DNA from: Pseudomonas syringae CC1557
GTDB taxonomy: Bacteria; Pseudomonadota; Gammaproteobacteria; Pseudomonadales; Pseudomonadaceae
DNA length: 64,000 bases
Assembly (NCBI RefSeq): GCF_000452705.1
Contig: NZ_CP007014.1
Coordinates: 2,356,001-2,420,000, forward strand
Direction of reading: 5' to 3'
Shown here: piece after piece, positions 47,801 through 52,641 of the stretch
How positions within the stretch are numbered: position 1 is the stretch's first letter
Layout of the letters: each line of letters opens with the position of its first letter
Notes under the pieces: model-generated
Databases searched by the model: none
Told to the model about the DNA's origin: nothing
The model's input: only the letters and a program-made list of their open reading frames with translations
Position numbers and translations under genes: made by a program

Positions 47801-49111
47801 GACTTCCGCGCCGGAGCTATTGCCGGTGGTGCAAACGAAGTTTTGGTGGGACTGTTGGGAGACAAGCTGCTCCCTTCAAACCTCGTCCAGGGCACACCCG
47901 AGTACGAGCAGGCGCAAGCAAATCTTCTGGCTCTGTCGCAAATCGTTGGAGTACTAGGCGCTGCGGCCAAGGGGTCAGATGTTGAAGTCGCTGCTGCAGT
48001 CGCTGCGAATGCTACCCAGTACAACTGGCTATCACACTCTGAGGTCCGGGAGGCTGATGAAGCACGGGCTGCGTGTGGGAAAAATGGAGGGGACGTTGCG
48101 AGTTGCCAATTAAATATCACGCGAGCAGTGGATGCTTTGGACAAAGCACGAAACTATGAGCTGAGCGAGCGTAAACGTGCAATTCAGCTCCAGTCCTTTA
48201 AAGATGGTGGCTGGACCCTGGGCGAATACAACAAGGCTCTGTTCGACGACTATTTTGCAAGCAAAGGTGTAGACCGGAGCGATGTCACATTTGACGGATA
48301 TGCTCCTGCGAAAACGTTGGGTTACATGCTTTCCGAACGGGGAGTTGGCAGTGTTCAGCAGGCCTTGGAATGGCCGGGCAAGGTTGCTGGCAGTATCGTA
48401 AATACGGTTGCACACCCCGTTAATACGGCGGTAGGGATTGGTCAAAACATTTGGTCCGCAGCAGGCTCGGGGGTGGATTGGGCGACCAGTCCTATCCCGG
48501 CTCAAGGACTTGAGCGTGCAGGAGATAAATTGCTGGCGCAATCCGACCAAGAGGCTGGGAGGTTGATATTTGACGTCGCCAGTGGTTTGATCACCGCAGA
48601 GATTGGTGGGTTTGCTGCCAGGTGGGTTGGAGGGAAGTGGGTTCAGGCTGAAGGTGGTTCGAAAATCACCAATGAGGCGCCACAAACTCCGCCAGTCTCA
48701 AAGCTGGAGTCCCCTGCGTCGCAAGCAGATGGTGACTTTGGCTACTTAAATCAGCCGGGACCAAGTAAACCAGCAGCATTTTTTGATGCTCAAGCTTCAG
48801 CTAAAGCGTTTATCAATAATGGTAGAATTAGTTTTCTAGATTTAGAAAGATTGGTGCCTCCGGGTACGCCGAATAGTTTCAAGTCGTCAACTACGATTGC
48901 TGACGGCAGCAAATATCAATACAAGGTTAATGGTCAAAATGTAGAAATAAAATGGCATGCGCCTGATGTGAATGCAGCTGAAAAGTTTCCTGGCTCTAAT
49001 GCGGGCGCTGGATGGACGGCACAGATAAAAATAGGGAACAAGCTCTTGGGTCAAGACGGCGTGCTGTATAGGAAGCCTTCTAACGCAACGCACATACCCG
49101 TGGATTTCTAA
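32897..49111 (+). CDS. cdiA: CdiA-type contact-dependent inhibition effector (filamentous haemagglutinin), 5404 residues
   Basis: A giant TpsA exoprotein. An extended signal region (about 1-50, with RSFWGISKRGLALILANAMFW) precedes the TPS secretion domain (about 50-300, with VIVANPYGISCNGCGFI near 153). A first haemagglutinin repeat region covers about 350-3500, with four 310-residue tandem units. An AT-rich unique region (about 3510-3860) holds the position of the CdiA receptor-binding domain. A Pro/Ser/Gln-rich region with repeated VTG/QG wording follows, then a second FHA region (about 4325-4650), DUF637 (about 4730-5010), the pretoxin boundary NATQYNWLSH near 5037, and a C-terminal toxin (about 5285-5404). 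Paired with cdiB upstream and an immunity candidate 2 bp downstream. The frame is intact over 16.2 kb. Confidence 0.93.
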   Translation: MDVHQLALLARQPSAVLVERRSFWGISKRGLALILANAMFWQPLLVQAEGIVVSGTNTSLNQAGNGVPIVNIAAPNASGLSHNQYQQFNVDSQGVILNNSTNQTQSTQLGGIIVGNSNLRGTAASTILNEVVGANASQLKGYTEVAGQAARVIVANPYGISCNGCGFINTPQVTLTTGKPVLDANGQLQRFNVQGGSISIDGVGLNADNVDQFDIITRSAKINAELHARRLNIIAGRNDVDAQTLNATALPDDGSTKPELAIDSSALGGMYAGAIRLVGTEAGVGVRLAADLAASGGDIQIDANGHLNVMQTAASGAVTVKATSAEVNGPVYAGSSLAITTAGNLTTQKNVAARDALTLSAGGQLTNTAVIEAGVNADNSRNASGDIALSANGLGNSGSITASRSLQASVTQTLNNQGATLNGQSSTRIVAATIDNRQSGRILSQSGSVDITASQVLNTQSGLISSNGNLTITAGSLDNSQQGKLSSSSALSARISGQLLNQLGLVSANGDLLLNAATLDNRSAEISSLGNLTSTVGQFDNREKGRLLANGTLQLTSDNLNNQNGSVAGQQNVQLALGQLTNTGNGSVYARNSLGLNITGALNNDQGVLRSDGTLDVRAASLSNTTGSVTSASTASISTSGAVVNQGGQIVSDAQLTLSSGSLDNSQSGRIAGNGVVLSTGTLTNRQSGSLTSTGALRLTATQVNNSDAGRIASAMALTAVVTGLDQSNDGRMYGNSDVSLDMSNGLLNNQSGQISAPGQLLLKNLTTVNNQSGKISSATGFTLAATTLDNTGGSVISDKALNVRIAQVLTNLRGQISATGVDLNAATLDNHSGELSSLGALTANIGQFDNRDKGRLLANGALLLTADNLNNQNGIVSGQQGVQLNLGQLTNTGGGSIYAKNSLGLTLGGTLNNDQGVLRSDGSLTVRGASLGNSAGSISSAGVASISINKDVVNHGGQILSDAQLTLVSGSLDNSQSGRITSNGLLLTTGTFDNHQDGRLTSTGALQMNAGLVNNSDAGRIASAMALTAVVTGLDQTNDGRLYSNSDVSLDMSNGVLNNQGGLINAPGQLLLKNLTSVNNRNGEISSANGFTLAANSLDNTEGSLLSDKALVVRINQLLTNLRGKISANGVNLSAATLDNRNAELSSLSTLTANIGEFDNREKGRLLANGALLLTADTLDNRNGVVSGQQDAQLNLGQLINAGGGSVYAKNRLGLTLSGVLNNNQGVLRSDGTLDLKAASLANSGGSVTSAGVSVLTTDAAVVNQGGQILSDATLTLTSGSLDNSQSGRIASNGLVLATGAFDNQQDGRLTSTGTLQLNAGLVNNSEAGRIASAMALTAVVTGLNQTRDGRLYGNGNVSLDLSNGVLNNQGGLINAPGQLLLKNLTSVNNQSGEISSADGFTLAANSLDNTGGRVISDKALIVRIDQLLTNLRGLISATGVELSAATLDNRNAELSSLGNLTATVGQMDNSGKGRLLANGALLLKADTLNNQSAGAISGQQAVQLELGQLINTGSGSVYAKNSLGLTVSGSLNNDNGVLRSDGLLDVSAASLANTAGSVTSSDALVLKIDGAVVNRGGQILSDAALTLTSASLDNSQNGRIAGKGVTLETGAFDNQQGGRLTSTGTLQINAGQVNNSDAGRIASAMALTAVVTGLNQTNDGRLYGNRDVSLDLSNGVLNNQGGLITAPGQLLLKNLVSVDNQNGEISSANGFTLAASSLDNTGGSVLSDKALIVRVDQLLTNLRGLVSGNGIDLAAGELNNNSGSVSSDADLLLNITGKLSNQKGELTSAAGTTLSALSLDNAAGQVMADRFLNMVITDAIDNQGGTLGAGQGIDISAVSLDNRQSGVLVTDGQLTLKLTGALDNRVGGSLQAKGLMDLSSQTLDNRGGRLAAQNLLIVHSDSVDNRGGSIRAEKGMQLFVGELDNSQTGLNTNQKGLIHSNADLELVGKRLDNQNGLLNAAGLMQLQVESVLNGSGRIASQADLIANIDGLTQQGGELVAQGNLTLTGKTLDNQSGGLVGSTKALKIDVADIDNKAGELSSQIGLDIIAQTLDNSNGGKVLAGTALGLTVARVINLNKGLLFGNSLRLDGTRLDNAGGTLASQQDLNISLSGALDNTSGLLSSESALTVSAASLQNASGSLSSADALSVTTTEALRNQAGSITTDAALTLTSASLDNSQAGKLSGKGATQVTTGTFDNSQGGRLTSSDTLRLTAGKVINQNAGRIASALALTASVTSLDQQAGELFSNTSLSLDLNNGQLNNQGGLINASGMLLLKNLNGVSNQSGEISSAQAFTLNADSLDNSGGKLLSTQALTLVVNKALSNIKGTISAAALNARSDSLDNTEGMISSRAGLDVAVNTALTNVSGTLIGDGDMKLSAATVNNRLGQLASKQNLNAQIGSLQQQRGQMLAQGSLSLTGDTLDNRQKGFIGATKALDIRVTNVDNRGGELSSQDTITLTGQQLNNSDNGQVLAQNALTLNVAQITNRANGLLSTQAGLTLVGSSLDNTGGALSALKAMGINLSAALDNSQGLISSEDALTLKASSLTNTAGSVSSAGTLILDSAGAISNQGGKLVTDGALDLKSASLDNRQQGNISGKGLLTLKTGNFDNSQNGRVSSSNRLELTSAQLTNRDGGSIGSSQALMASVSRLDQQGGRLFSNTSLTLDLNNGQLNNQNGLINAPGALLLNNVNDVLNQNGEISSAQAFTLNAQQLDNTGGKLLSNQLLTLRIARALTNVKGMIAAAGVDTTANTLDNTGGTLTSRNNLDLTVTGLLTNRDKGLINAAQALKVGAASLDNQSGQVLGGTSLTLNTTSINNTAKGLINSTGTLNLSAGSLDSGNGGEVSAARDMTLVLNALSLNGGRLTGDAGLSIDMVGNDLNNLGGLITADGALTLNRLRDLNNQSGEVSSAQSFTLSGRTLDNSSGKLISSNVLTVSATSLLNQNGLISGWQGLNVSGNRLDNRNSGTLSSRSGNLVANLSGELLNGGNGALVSQNVLNVTANSLDNSGGILSSGTGQTLTVAGLLNNSQNGLIDSGAGLTLKANALSNAAGNLTAQQDFSFEGSSLDNSAGNLSSKGAMTLDLLDSLTNTSGKLASGGTLLLRRSTAINNQAGQLVSQSLMTLNTSGQLDNRNRGTVAANNTLAVVAGGSVLNDADGLIYSQGADARIQAASLSNVRGALQSAGALRVDVAGTVDNQNGRIIAQGGDLNLSAANLYNQGGVLSSLQGLFTSNVTGVLKNGYDANRQGGVIQAQRLNLTALGGFDNYGGRVSARTGEALINTSSFDNRNGGLYAKGLVRVTGGNFDNSGDNDGQIAGGQVELQLSGALNNRFGIIESDSTLAVTAASLDNQTGQLRALGGAGATNFQIGNLFDNRNGTLESANSDLILNAGSFLNGGGSLLHTGNGTFDISTANLTNAGGSIVTRGGLTLTADNWTNSSVIQAGRLTVNVGTLNQTAGGQLLASSSFSGSGGNWTNDGLIASDGGVDIRIGGTFAGSGRVSSVGALNLAASQLTLNGSGSIAGGSRAEISIAGSVNNYSRITSAGDLVVSAGAINNYGTLGGAQNLTLNTPSLLNSQGLIFSGGDLQVNAGTFTNQKGDMYGLRNVTFKGYGVDSASKVSNISGSMESGDSFSITASSFENRTEGSGGDQGFAVGRTLVKGLIAVQCLDCRGDHYSVNFVAKEFFEGGQDNDTSASSSIVSGRDFVFNGGDFSNRKSVISAVGNIVINANNVSNIGAVSGSIERTRTYLASGVTDGTIARSIPSVDAYNRRNNPDYPNVYYIGKDGDLRLGLIETYEVQSGSDTIFTYNEYIVRDSVTKADVENTIIQYNGEKPLPASSYDPNNLLALPSEITRFSLVSDVEVAKDGSGNGGRSAVIQAGGNVSITAKQDLQNSVIHQDYAGGAGTSKVQDTRTSGTGTTVIRINAQLPPDLAQQQVNPLSLPGFSLPTGQNGLFRLSGQTGTAAAVAQPVGLPQSWTMGGAAVSVAQREQTVSDAQASTIQIGSVDQISSASRQLGLTTRQSAGVSVNASAFDTSVPVASSIGGLVVPGHNSDSAGMTTVDSVTGIVTGNQGSGALLPVQNAGSTSGLPAITSVSSGNSAGLNAGMVQGTQISQAGQVVTGSQGSLVSAINQAPAGVRSGANAAVTNTPGSLGGLSAHSPLTTPINPVTGAAQSASAIKPGVAAASQTVTRVQGLPSSSFVSKPQKYLIETNPVLTELKQFMSSDYLLAGLGYDPEVSAKRLGDGLYEQRLVQQAVVARTGQAFIDGQTSNEAQFKYLMNNAIASKEQLNLAVGVSLSSQQVAALTHDIVWLEEHEVNGEKVLVPVLYLAQADNRLGPTGALIAGNDVSLIAGQNLDNVGTLHANNNLSAVAGNDLINTGLIEAGNRLDLLAGNDLINKAGGIIKGRDVSLTAINGDVINERTITSMDNSARGQRHNEFADSAARIEAANDMSISAGRDFINKGSELESGRDMSIQAGRDVTIAPTEVTNSLFTDSKHNSSDITQLGSTASAGRDLTVQAGRDISIIASQIDAKRDIAMAATENLTISSAADEEHSLSKSKKLTRQEDHVSQISADLDAGGSVALQAGQNLAVISSRITAGKEAYLVAGDQLDILAAQDSDYSLYDKKKKGSFGAKKTKRDEITDVRNIGSEITTGGDLLLASGGDQKYQAAKLESGKDLTIQSGGAVTFEGVKDLHDESHTKSNNDAFWTSSKGKGNTDETLRQTQMSAEGSIAIKAVDGLAIDVKQIDQKTVSQSIDAMVKADPQLAWLKQAEARGDVDWRLVKEVHESFKYQNSGLGPASQLIIAIALAAVMGPMMAGMNSMLQAGAISVATKATVSTVDNRGNLGKVLKDVTSKDSIKGYTVAIATAGVADSLGYKPTELGFDMPSAKIIALKITADAVIKTAVYGGSLADNLASSAVSTAAGIGGAKGAGAIGSLGFTDGDITKILLHAGLGGLLAEAMGGDFRAGAIAGGANEVLVGLLGDKLLPSNLVQGTPEYEQAQANLLALSQIVGVLGAAAKGSDVEVAAAVAANATQYNWLSHSEVREADEARAACGKNGGDVASCQLNITRAVDALDKARNYELSERKRAIQLQSFKDGGWTLGEYNKALFDDYFASKGVDRSDVTFDGYAPAKTLGYMLSERGVGSVQQALEWPGKVAGSIVNTVAHPVNTAVGIGQNIWSAAGSGVDWATSPIPAQGLERAGDKLLAQSDQEAGRLIFDVASGLITAEIGGFAARWVGGKWVQAEGGSKITNEAPQTPPVSKLESPASQADGDFGYLNQPGPSKPAAFFDAQASAKAFINNGRISFLDLERLVPPGTPNSFKSSTTIADGSKYQYKVNGQNVEIKWHAPDVNAAEKFPGSNAGAGWTAQIKIGNKLLGQDGVLYRKPSNATHIPVDF
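34391..38113 (+). repeat. Four tandem 930-bp units inside cdiA
   Basis: Marker sequences recur with a spacing of exactly 930 bp: LLTNLRG-type codons at 34391, 35321, 36251, 37181, and 38114 (last step 933); the DGRLTSTG block at 34961, 35891, 36821 and 37754 (930, 930, 933). Each unit is 310 codons; the fourth has one extra codon. Less regular copies follow to about 42,300, including two blocks 1236 bp apart. Confidence 0.9.
43430..44480 (+). other. AT-rich module within cdiA at the receptor-binding position
   Basis: Between G+C-rich haemagglutinin repeats, codon use turns clearly AT-rich from about 43,430 to 44,480, and the regular Asn-Asn repeat wording stops. The encoded stretch contains a CLDCRGDHYSV cysteine pair and Tyr/Asn-rich segments (PDYPNVYYIGKDGD). 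In CdiA proteins the receptor-binding domain lies between the two FHA regions, as here. Confidence 0.6.
48740..49111 (+). other. C-terminal toxin module of CdiA (resembles polymorphic toxin type 30)
   Basis: The last about 120 residues are AT-rich and contain KSSTTIADGSKYQYKVNG, VEIKWHAPDVNAA, PGSNAGAGWTAQIKIGNK and a terminal HIPVDF. From memory this is the wording of the Ntox30 (polymorphic toxin type 30) family, thought to be nuclease-like; I could not run a search. Conserved Lys, Asp, His and Trp are candidates for the active site. Confidence 0.6.
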
Positions 49112-49113
49112 GC

Positions 49114-49524
49114 ATGAAAAACTTTGCGTACTATGCTGGACTGCCGGACTTTATGACTAGTAAGGATGTCAATGCTGAGCTTCTAGAGTTGCTAGGTAGT
49201 CTTGGTTCTCGAGATTTTAATATTGCTGAGTTTGTAAAGTCGTTGTTAGAACTGAGTGATAGGCAATGGCATACTTACGATGTTTTAGATGCTAGCCTCA
49301 AAGAGCGAATTGAACAATGTTTAATTTCTATATGGGATGGTCACGATCTGGAGCTTGCTGAAGATGTCATTGATATTATGGTGAGATTAGGTCTTGAGAG
49401 AATAAGTGCTTTTTTGGGCTCACGCTCACTAAGAGATGTTTCGCCGGAAGTTTTTAATGAGATTTCACTCGCTCTCTCTGAGTTAGGCGGTTCAGTTTCA
49501 GATCCGTATAGCGGTATGCGGTAG
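49114..49524 (+). CDS. cdiI: Candidate CdiI immunity protein
   Basis: A 136-residue, acidic, mostly helical, soluble protein (MKNFAYYAGLPDFMTSKDVN at the start) with no recognised family. It starts 2 bp after the cdiA stop and shares the AT-rich composition of the toxin module, as expected for a toxin-immunity pair exchanged together. The C-terminal part (DVIDIMVRLGLERISAFLGS) suggests a helical repeat fold. Function is inferred from position. Confidence 0.7.
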   Translation: MKNFAYYAGLPDFMTSKDVNAELLELLGSLGSRDFNIAEFVKSLLELSDRQWHTYDVLDASLKERIEQCLISIWDGHDLELAEDVIDIMVRLGLERISAFLGSRSLRDVSPEVFNEISLALSELGGSVSDPYSGMR

Positions 49525-49527
49525 TTA

Positions 49528-49749
49528 ATGGACGAAGAACACTCTCTCGCCCCCAAAGCAGGAAGCTCTATTGGAGGCCTTCCGAAGATTTCTGGGAAAC
49601 AATTGGACGAGCATGCACCAGCAATGTTTAAGGAAGGCGGGGTGGGAGCAAGCGTTAGGCCCATAAGCCCGAAAGATATTTATGGCGCTGGTGCATGCAT
49701 AGGGAAATGGGTGCAAAGGATTTTCCGACGTAGACAAATTCATAATTAG
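49528..49749 (+). pseudogene. Possible orphan CdiA-CT tail fragment
   Basis: A 73-codon frame directly after the immunity gene. It contains GLPKISGKQLDEHAPAMFKEGG, then ASVRPISPKD and GAGACIG, wording that looks like the C-terminal tail of a secreted toxin rather than an immunity protein. No start-codon context for independent secretion and no repeats are present. It may be a remnant of a displaced CdiA-CT cassette; it could also be a chance frame. Confidence 0.35.
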
Positions 49750-50096
49750 GGTGGTGAGCTGATGGCCATATTTGAAGAAAATGCGTATCTATCGTGCTTG
49801 CAATTTTGCATTTTTCTAAGCTCGCTTGATCAGCCGTACAACGTCTAGAATGATCGGTGCTATACGCTTTTTCGTGACGCGTAGGTGCGTAGCGGGTCTA
49901 TCGTGCATTTGCTGACGCTTCCGATGTTCAAGGAGTACGCTTTGGTTTTCGGGATATGGATATACAGTCTGCAACTGCGCCAGAGCAGCTATTTCCATCC
50001 GGAGCGATCTGCTGGTTAGTCCCCTCCCAGCACCTTCGCATTGGCAACAGCCGTAATCGCGCTGACCAGGCACGCGGCCCCTTAAGGAGCATCAGC
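49750..50096. other. Intergenic, AT-rich then normal
   Basis: After the toxin-tail fragment there is a 28-codon frame at 49762-49848 (MAIFEENAYLSCLQFCIF) with GGTGAG before the ATG, probably a remnant of the immunity cassette or noise. From about 49,850 base composition returns to normal. No clear terminator. The 3' end of this gap holds the TTAAGGAGC ribosome-binding site of the next gene. Confidence 0.4.
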
Positions 50097-50723
50097 ATGT
50101 ACACGCTTTTCGGCAGCGAAGGTTCGGGTTCGGCAGCGATCGAGATAGCGCTTGAGCGGTGCGCGGTCCCGTTTACCCTGATCAGGGCCAGCTCGTGGGA
50201 GGAGGGGCCCGGGAAGGAGGCGTTGCGGCGGGTCAATCCGTTGCTGCAAGTGCCGACGCTGGTGTTGGCAGACGGCTCGGTGCTGACCGAGAGCGCGGCG
50301 ATTCTGATTCATCTGGGTCTTGAGCACCCTGGCTCCGGACTTCTGCCGAAGCAAACGTCCGCACGGGCCCAGGCACTTCGCGGGCTGGTTTACATCGCTA
50401 CCAATTGTTATGCACCCATCGGCATTATCGATTACCCGGAGCGCTGGCTGTCGGGTTCCGATGAGGCGCTGGAAGCTGCGCTTGAAGCGGGCGCTCGGGC
50501 GCGCTTGTATGAGAACTGGGAAACCTTCGCTGATCTTTTCGGGAGCCCGGCGACATGGAGGCCGGATGCTCCCGGCGCTATGGAGATATTGGCCGCCATC
50601 GTGACGAGATGGAGCGGTGCGCTTGAGCACTTGAGTTCAAGTCGACCAGCGTTTTATGCATCGCTATTGCACGTTGATACAAACCCGAGTGTCGGCGCAG
50701 TAACGAAGCGCCATTGGTCTTGA
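50097..50723 (+). CDS. Glutathione S-transferase family protein
   Basis: A 208-residue GST: thioredoxin-like N domain (1-75) with the cis-Pro LLQVPTLVL and the Glu-Ser of LTESAAILIHL that binds the glutathione gamma-glutamyl group, then a helical C domain. MYTLFGSEGSGSAAIEIAL places Ser at the usual catalytic region. ATG at 50097 has AAGGAG nine bases upstream; the frame opens 141 bp earlier without domain content. Substrate unknown. Confidence 0.85.
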   Translation: MYTLFGSEGSGSAAIEIALERCAVPFTLIRASSWEEGPGKEALRRVNPLLQVPTLVLADGSVLTESAAILIHLGLEHPGSGLLPKQTSARAQALRGLVYIATNCYAPIGIIDYPERWLSGSDEALEAALEAGARARLYENWETFADLFGSPATWRPDAPGAMEILAAIVTRWSGALEHLSSSRPAFYASLLHVDTNPSVGAVTKRHWS

Positions 50724-50832
50724 ACGTCAGCGATACAGGTGCGGGAAACAGTTGCTTAAAGTCATGCCGGTTTGCAAAAGTGCCGGTTCATCGCAACGTG
50801 TATCGAGCAAAGAGAAAGTTGCCTGATATAAG

Positions 50833-50856
50833 AGCTGTCTGGCAGGCAAGACAGCT
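50833..50856. terminator. Hairpin between convergent GST and kinase genes
   Basis: AGCTGTCT, 8-nt loop, AGACAGCT, located about 110 bp after the GST stop and 19 bp before the kinase stop. No T-run, so bidirectional terminator is only a guess. Confidence 0.4.
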
Positions 50857-50874
50857 TATCGAGAGGTTCTTTAG

Positions 50875-52182
50875 TTACGCCTGCGTCGAATTGATCCGGC
50901 CCAGAATTCTCAGGTAAAGGTGCAATGTGGTACCTGTGCCCTCGGATGTTTCGATTCGCACCGCGCCGCCAGCGTTGACTGCAAACTCTTGCACTTGAGC
51001 CAGCCCCAGCCCTGTGCCGAGCCCCGTCTGTTTGGTGGTGAAGAAGGGTTCCAGTATCTGCTCCTTCAGATCAGCGGTCATGCCCGGACCGTTGTCCTTG
51101 ACGCTGAGTACGACGTAGTCGCCCTGTTGCAGTTGTGCGTCGCTCTTTATCGACTCAAGGCGCGTCGCGATGTGGGCCTTGCCGGGTTCCTGCATGGCGT
51201 CGCGTGCATTGGCCAGCAGGTTCAATACGGCGGCGTGCAACTGCGCCTCGACGCACAGAACGCCCCAGCCACGGGCACTCAGGTCAAAAGACAACTCCAG
51301 TCGGTCGCCGACCGAGCGAAGCAGTAAGTCACGCGCCGCATCGAGCCGCTCGCTGACATCAATACAAATCAGTTCCGGTCCGTCCGGGCTCACGCTGGCC
51401 AGCAGGCGAGTCACCAGTTGCCTGCCATTTTCCACAGCCTGCATGCCGGTGTTGCTGAACGTCTCTACATCGATAGGCCGTCGCGAGCGCATATGGATAA
51501 GTTGCAGGCTCGCGCTCAGCGCCTGAAGCAGGTTGTTGAAATCATGGGCGATGCTGGCGGTGAGCATTCCCAGCGATGACATCCGCTGTGAATGCTGCAG
51601 GTCTCGCTCAAGCGCCTGGCTCTGGTTTTGCGCATTTTCCAGTTCCAGCTCAAGAGCCGCCGCATGTTTTTCACGCTGATCAGTGAGCAGACGGTATTGC
51701 AACAGGTCGGCTGTCTGGCGTGCCAGGGCCAGCAGGGCAGCGCGCTGTTGGTCAGAGAGGACGCGAGGCCATATGTCGATGATGCAGACGGTGCCCAGCG
51801 CGTTACCCGACTCATCGCGGATAGGCGCGCCTGCATAAAATCGAATGTAGGGAGGCCCGAGCACCAGCGGGCTTTCCCTGAAGCGTGGGTCGGTGGTGGC
51901 ATCTTCCACGACCAGCACGTCGCTTGGCTGAAGGATCGCATGCGCGCAGAAAGCCAGATCGCGATGGGTTTCCTTGATGTCCAGGCCGATGCAGGCTTTG
52001 AACCACTGACGCTCGCGATCAATCAGCGAGACCAGTGCGATGGGCGCATCACACAAGGTCGTGGCGAGCAGCACCACGTCTTCAAAACCCTGTTCGGGTG
52101 CGCTGTCCAGCACCTTGAGGTGTTCGAGCGAGAGGATTCGATCCTCTTCGTTGGCTGGAAACGGTGCTGGAGTGTGGGTCAT
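50875..52182 (-). CDS. Soluble GAF-domain sensor histidine kinase
   Basis: A 435-residue kinase without membrane spans. GAF domain at about 25-165, coiled coil at about 165-205, H-box [13 protein letters not shown] with H213, N-box LLANARDAM, and G1/G2 boxes DNGPGM and [12 protein letters not shown]. The HDFNN-type H-box is typical of kinases that act in hybrid or phosphorelay systems. No response regulator gene adjoins it. The GAF sequence ([21 protein letters not shown]) is the form found in many proteobacterial GAF-GGDEF proteins. Confidence 0.88.
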   Translation of the reverse strand: MTHTPAPFPANEEDRILSLEHLKVLDSAPEQGFEDVVLLATTLCDAPIALVSLIDRERQWFKACIGLDIKETHRDLAFCAHAILQPSDVLVVEDATTDPRFRESPLVLGPPYIRFYAGAPIRDESGNALGTVCIIDIWPRVLSDQQRAALLALARQTADLLQYRLLTDQREKHAAALELELENAQNQSQALERDLQHSQRMSSLGMLTASIAHDFNNLLQALSASLQLIHMRSRRPIDVETFSNTGMQAVENGRQLVTRLLASVSPDGPELICIDVSERLDAARDLLLRSVGDRLELSFDLSARGWGVLCVEAQLHAAVLNLLANARDAMQEPGKAHIATRLESIKSDAQLQQGDYVVLSVKDNGPGMTADLKEQILEPFFTTKQTGLGTGLGLAQVQEFAVNAGGAVRIETSEGTGTTLHLYLRILGRINSTQA

Positions 52183-52641
52183 GAGTACGTATCACGATGA
52201 GTACAAGGCCTTATCATGCCTATGATTTACAGGCGGCAGCAAGGCGCATCTCATCGACGAATCAACGTTGTCCCTGCAAATCCTTACAGGCGCCTTTTTT
52301 TCAACGCCGGACTGGCGTTGAAACGAGCACTTCGTACCTTATTGCCTGTCTACGGCCTTGTCTGTCGACCACTGACTTGTCTCTGATCGACGACGCTGGA
52401 AGACGGGTATTTTCGGCAGGTGCGCCCGCTGAGCAAGATAGGCATCCGGCAAGTTAGTTAAAGTATGCTCGTAATAAGAAGTTTCAGACTTTGATATTAC
52501 CGGTCAAGTAGATGCGGATACTTTAGTTGTAACGTATTGTGTCTAACTTGTATATGTCGTGTAAGAAACGTCCATTCGGTTTTGCAGCGCCTGCATAACT
52601 CGATGGTCAACCAATCATGTCTGTCTTCAGGAGCATCGCCG
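52183..52641. other. Divergent intergenic region with perfect inverted repeat
   Basis: 459 bp between the kinase and serralysin starts. A perfect 10-bp palindrome arm pair, TTTCAACGCC-GGACT-GGCGTTGAAA, lies at 52299-52323, preceded by T6 on the plus strand. Sequence from 52440 to 52600 is AT-rich and may hold the serralysin promoter. The SD CAGGAG lies before 52642. No gene is seen. Confidence 0.5.
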
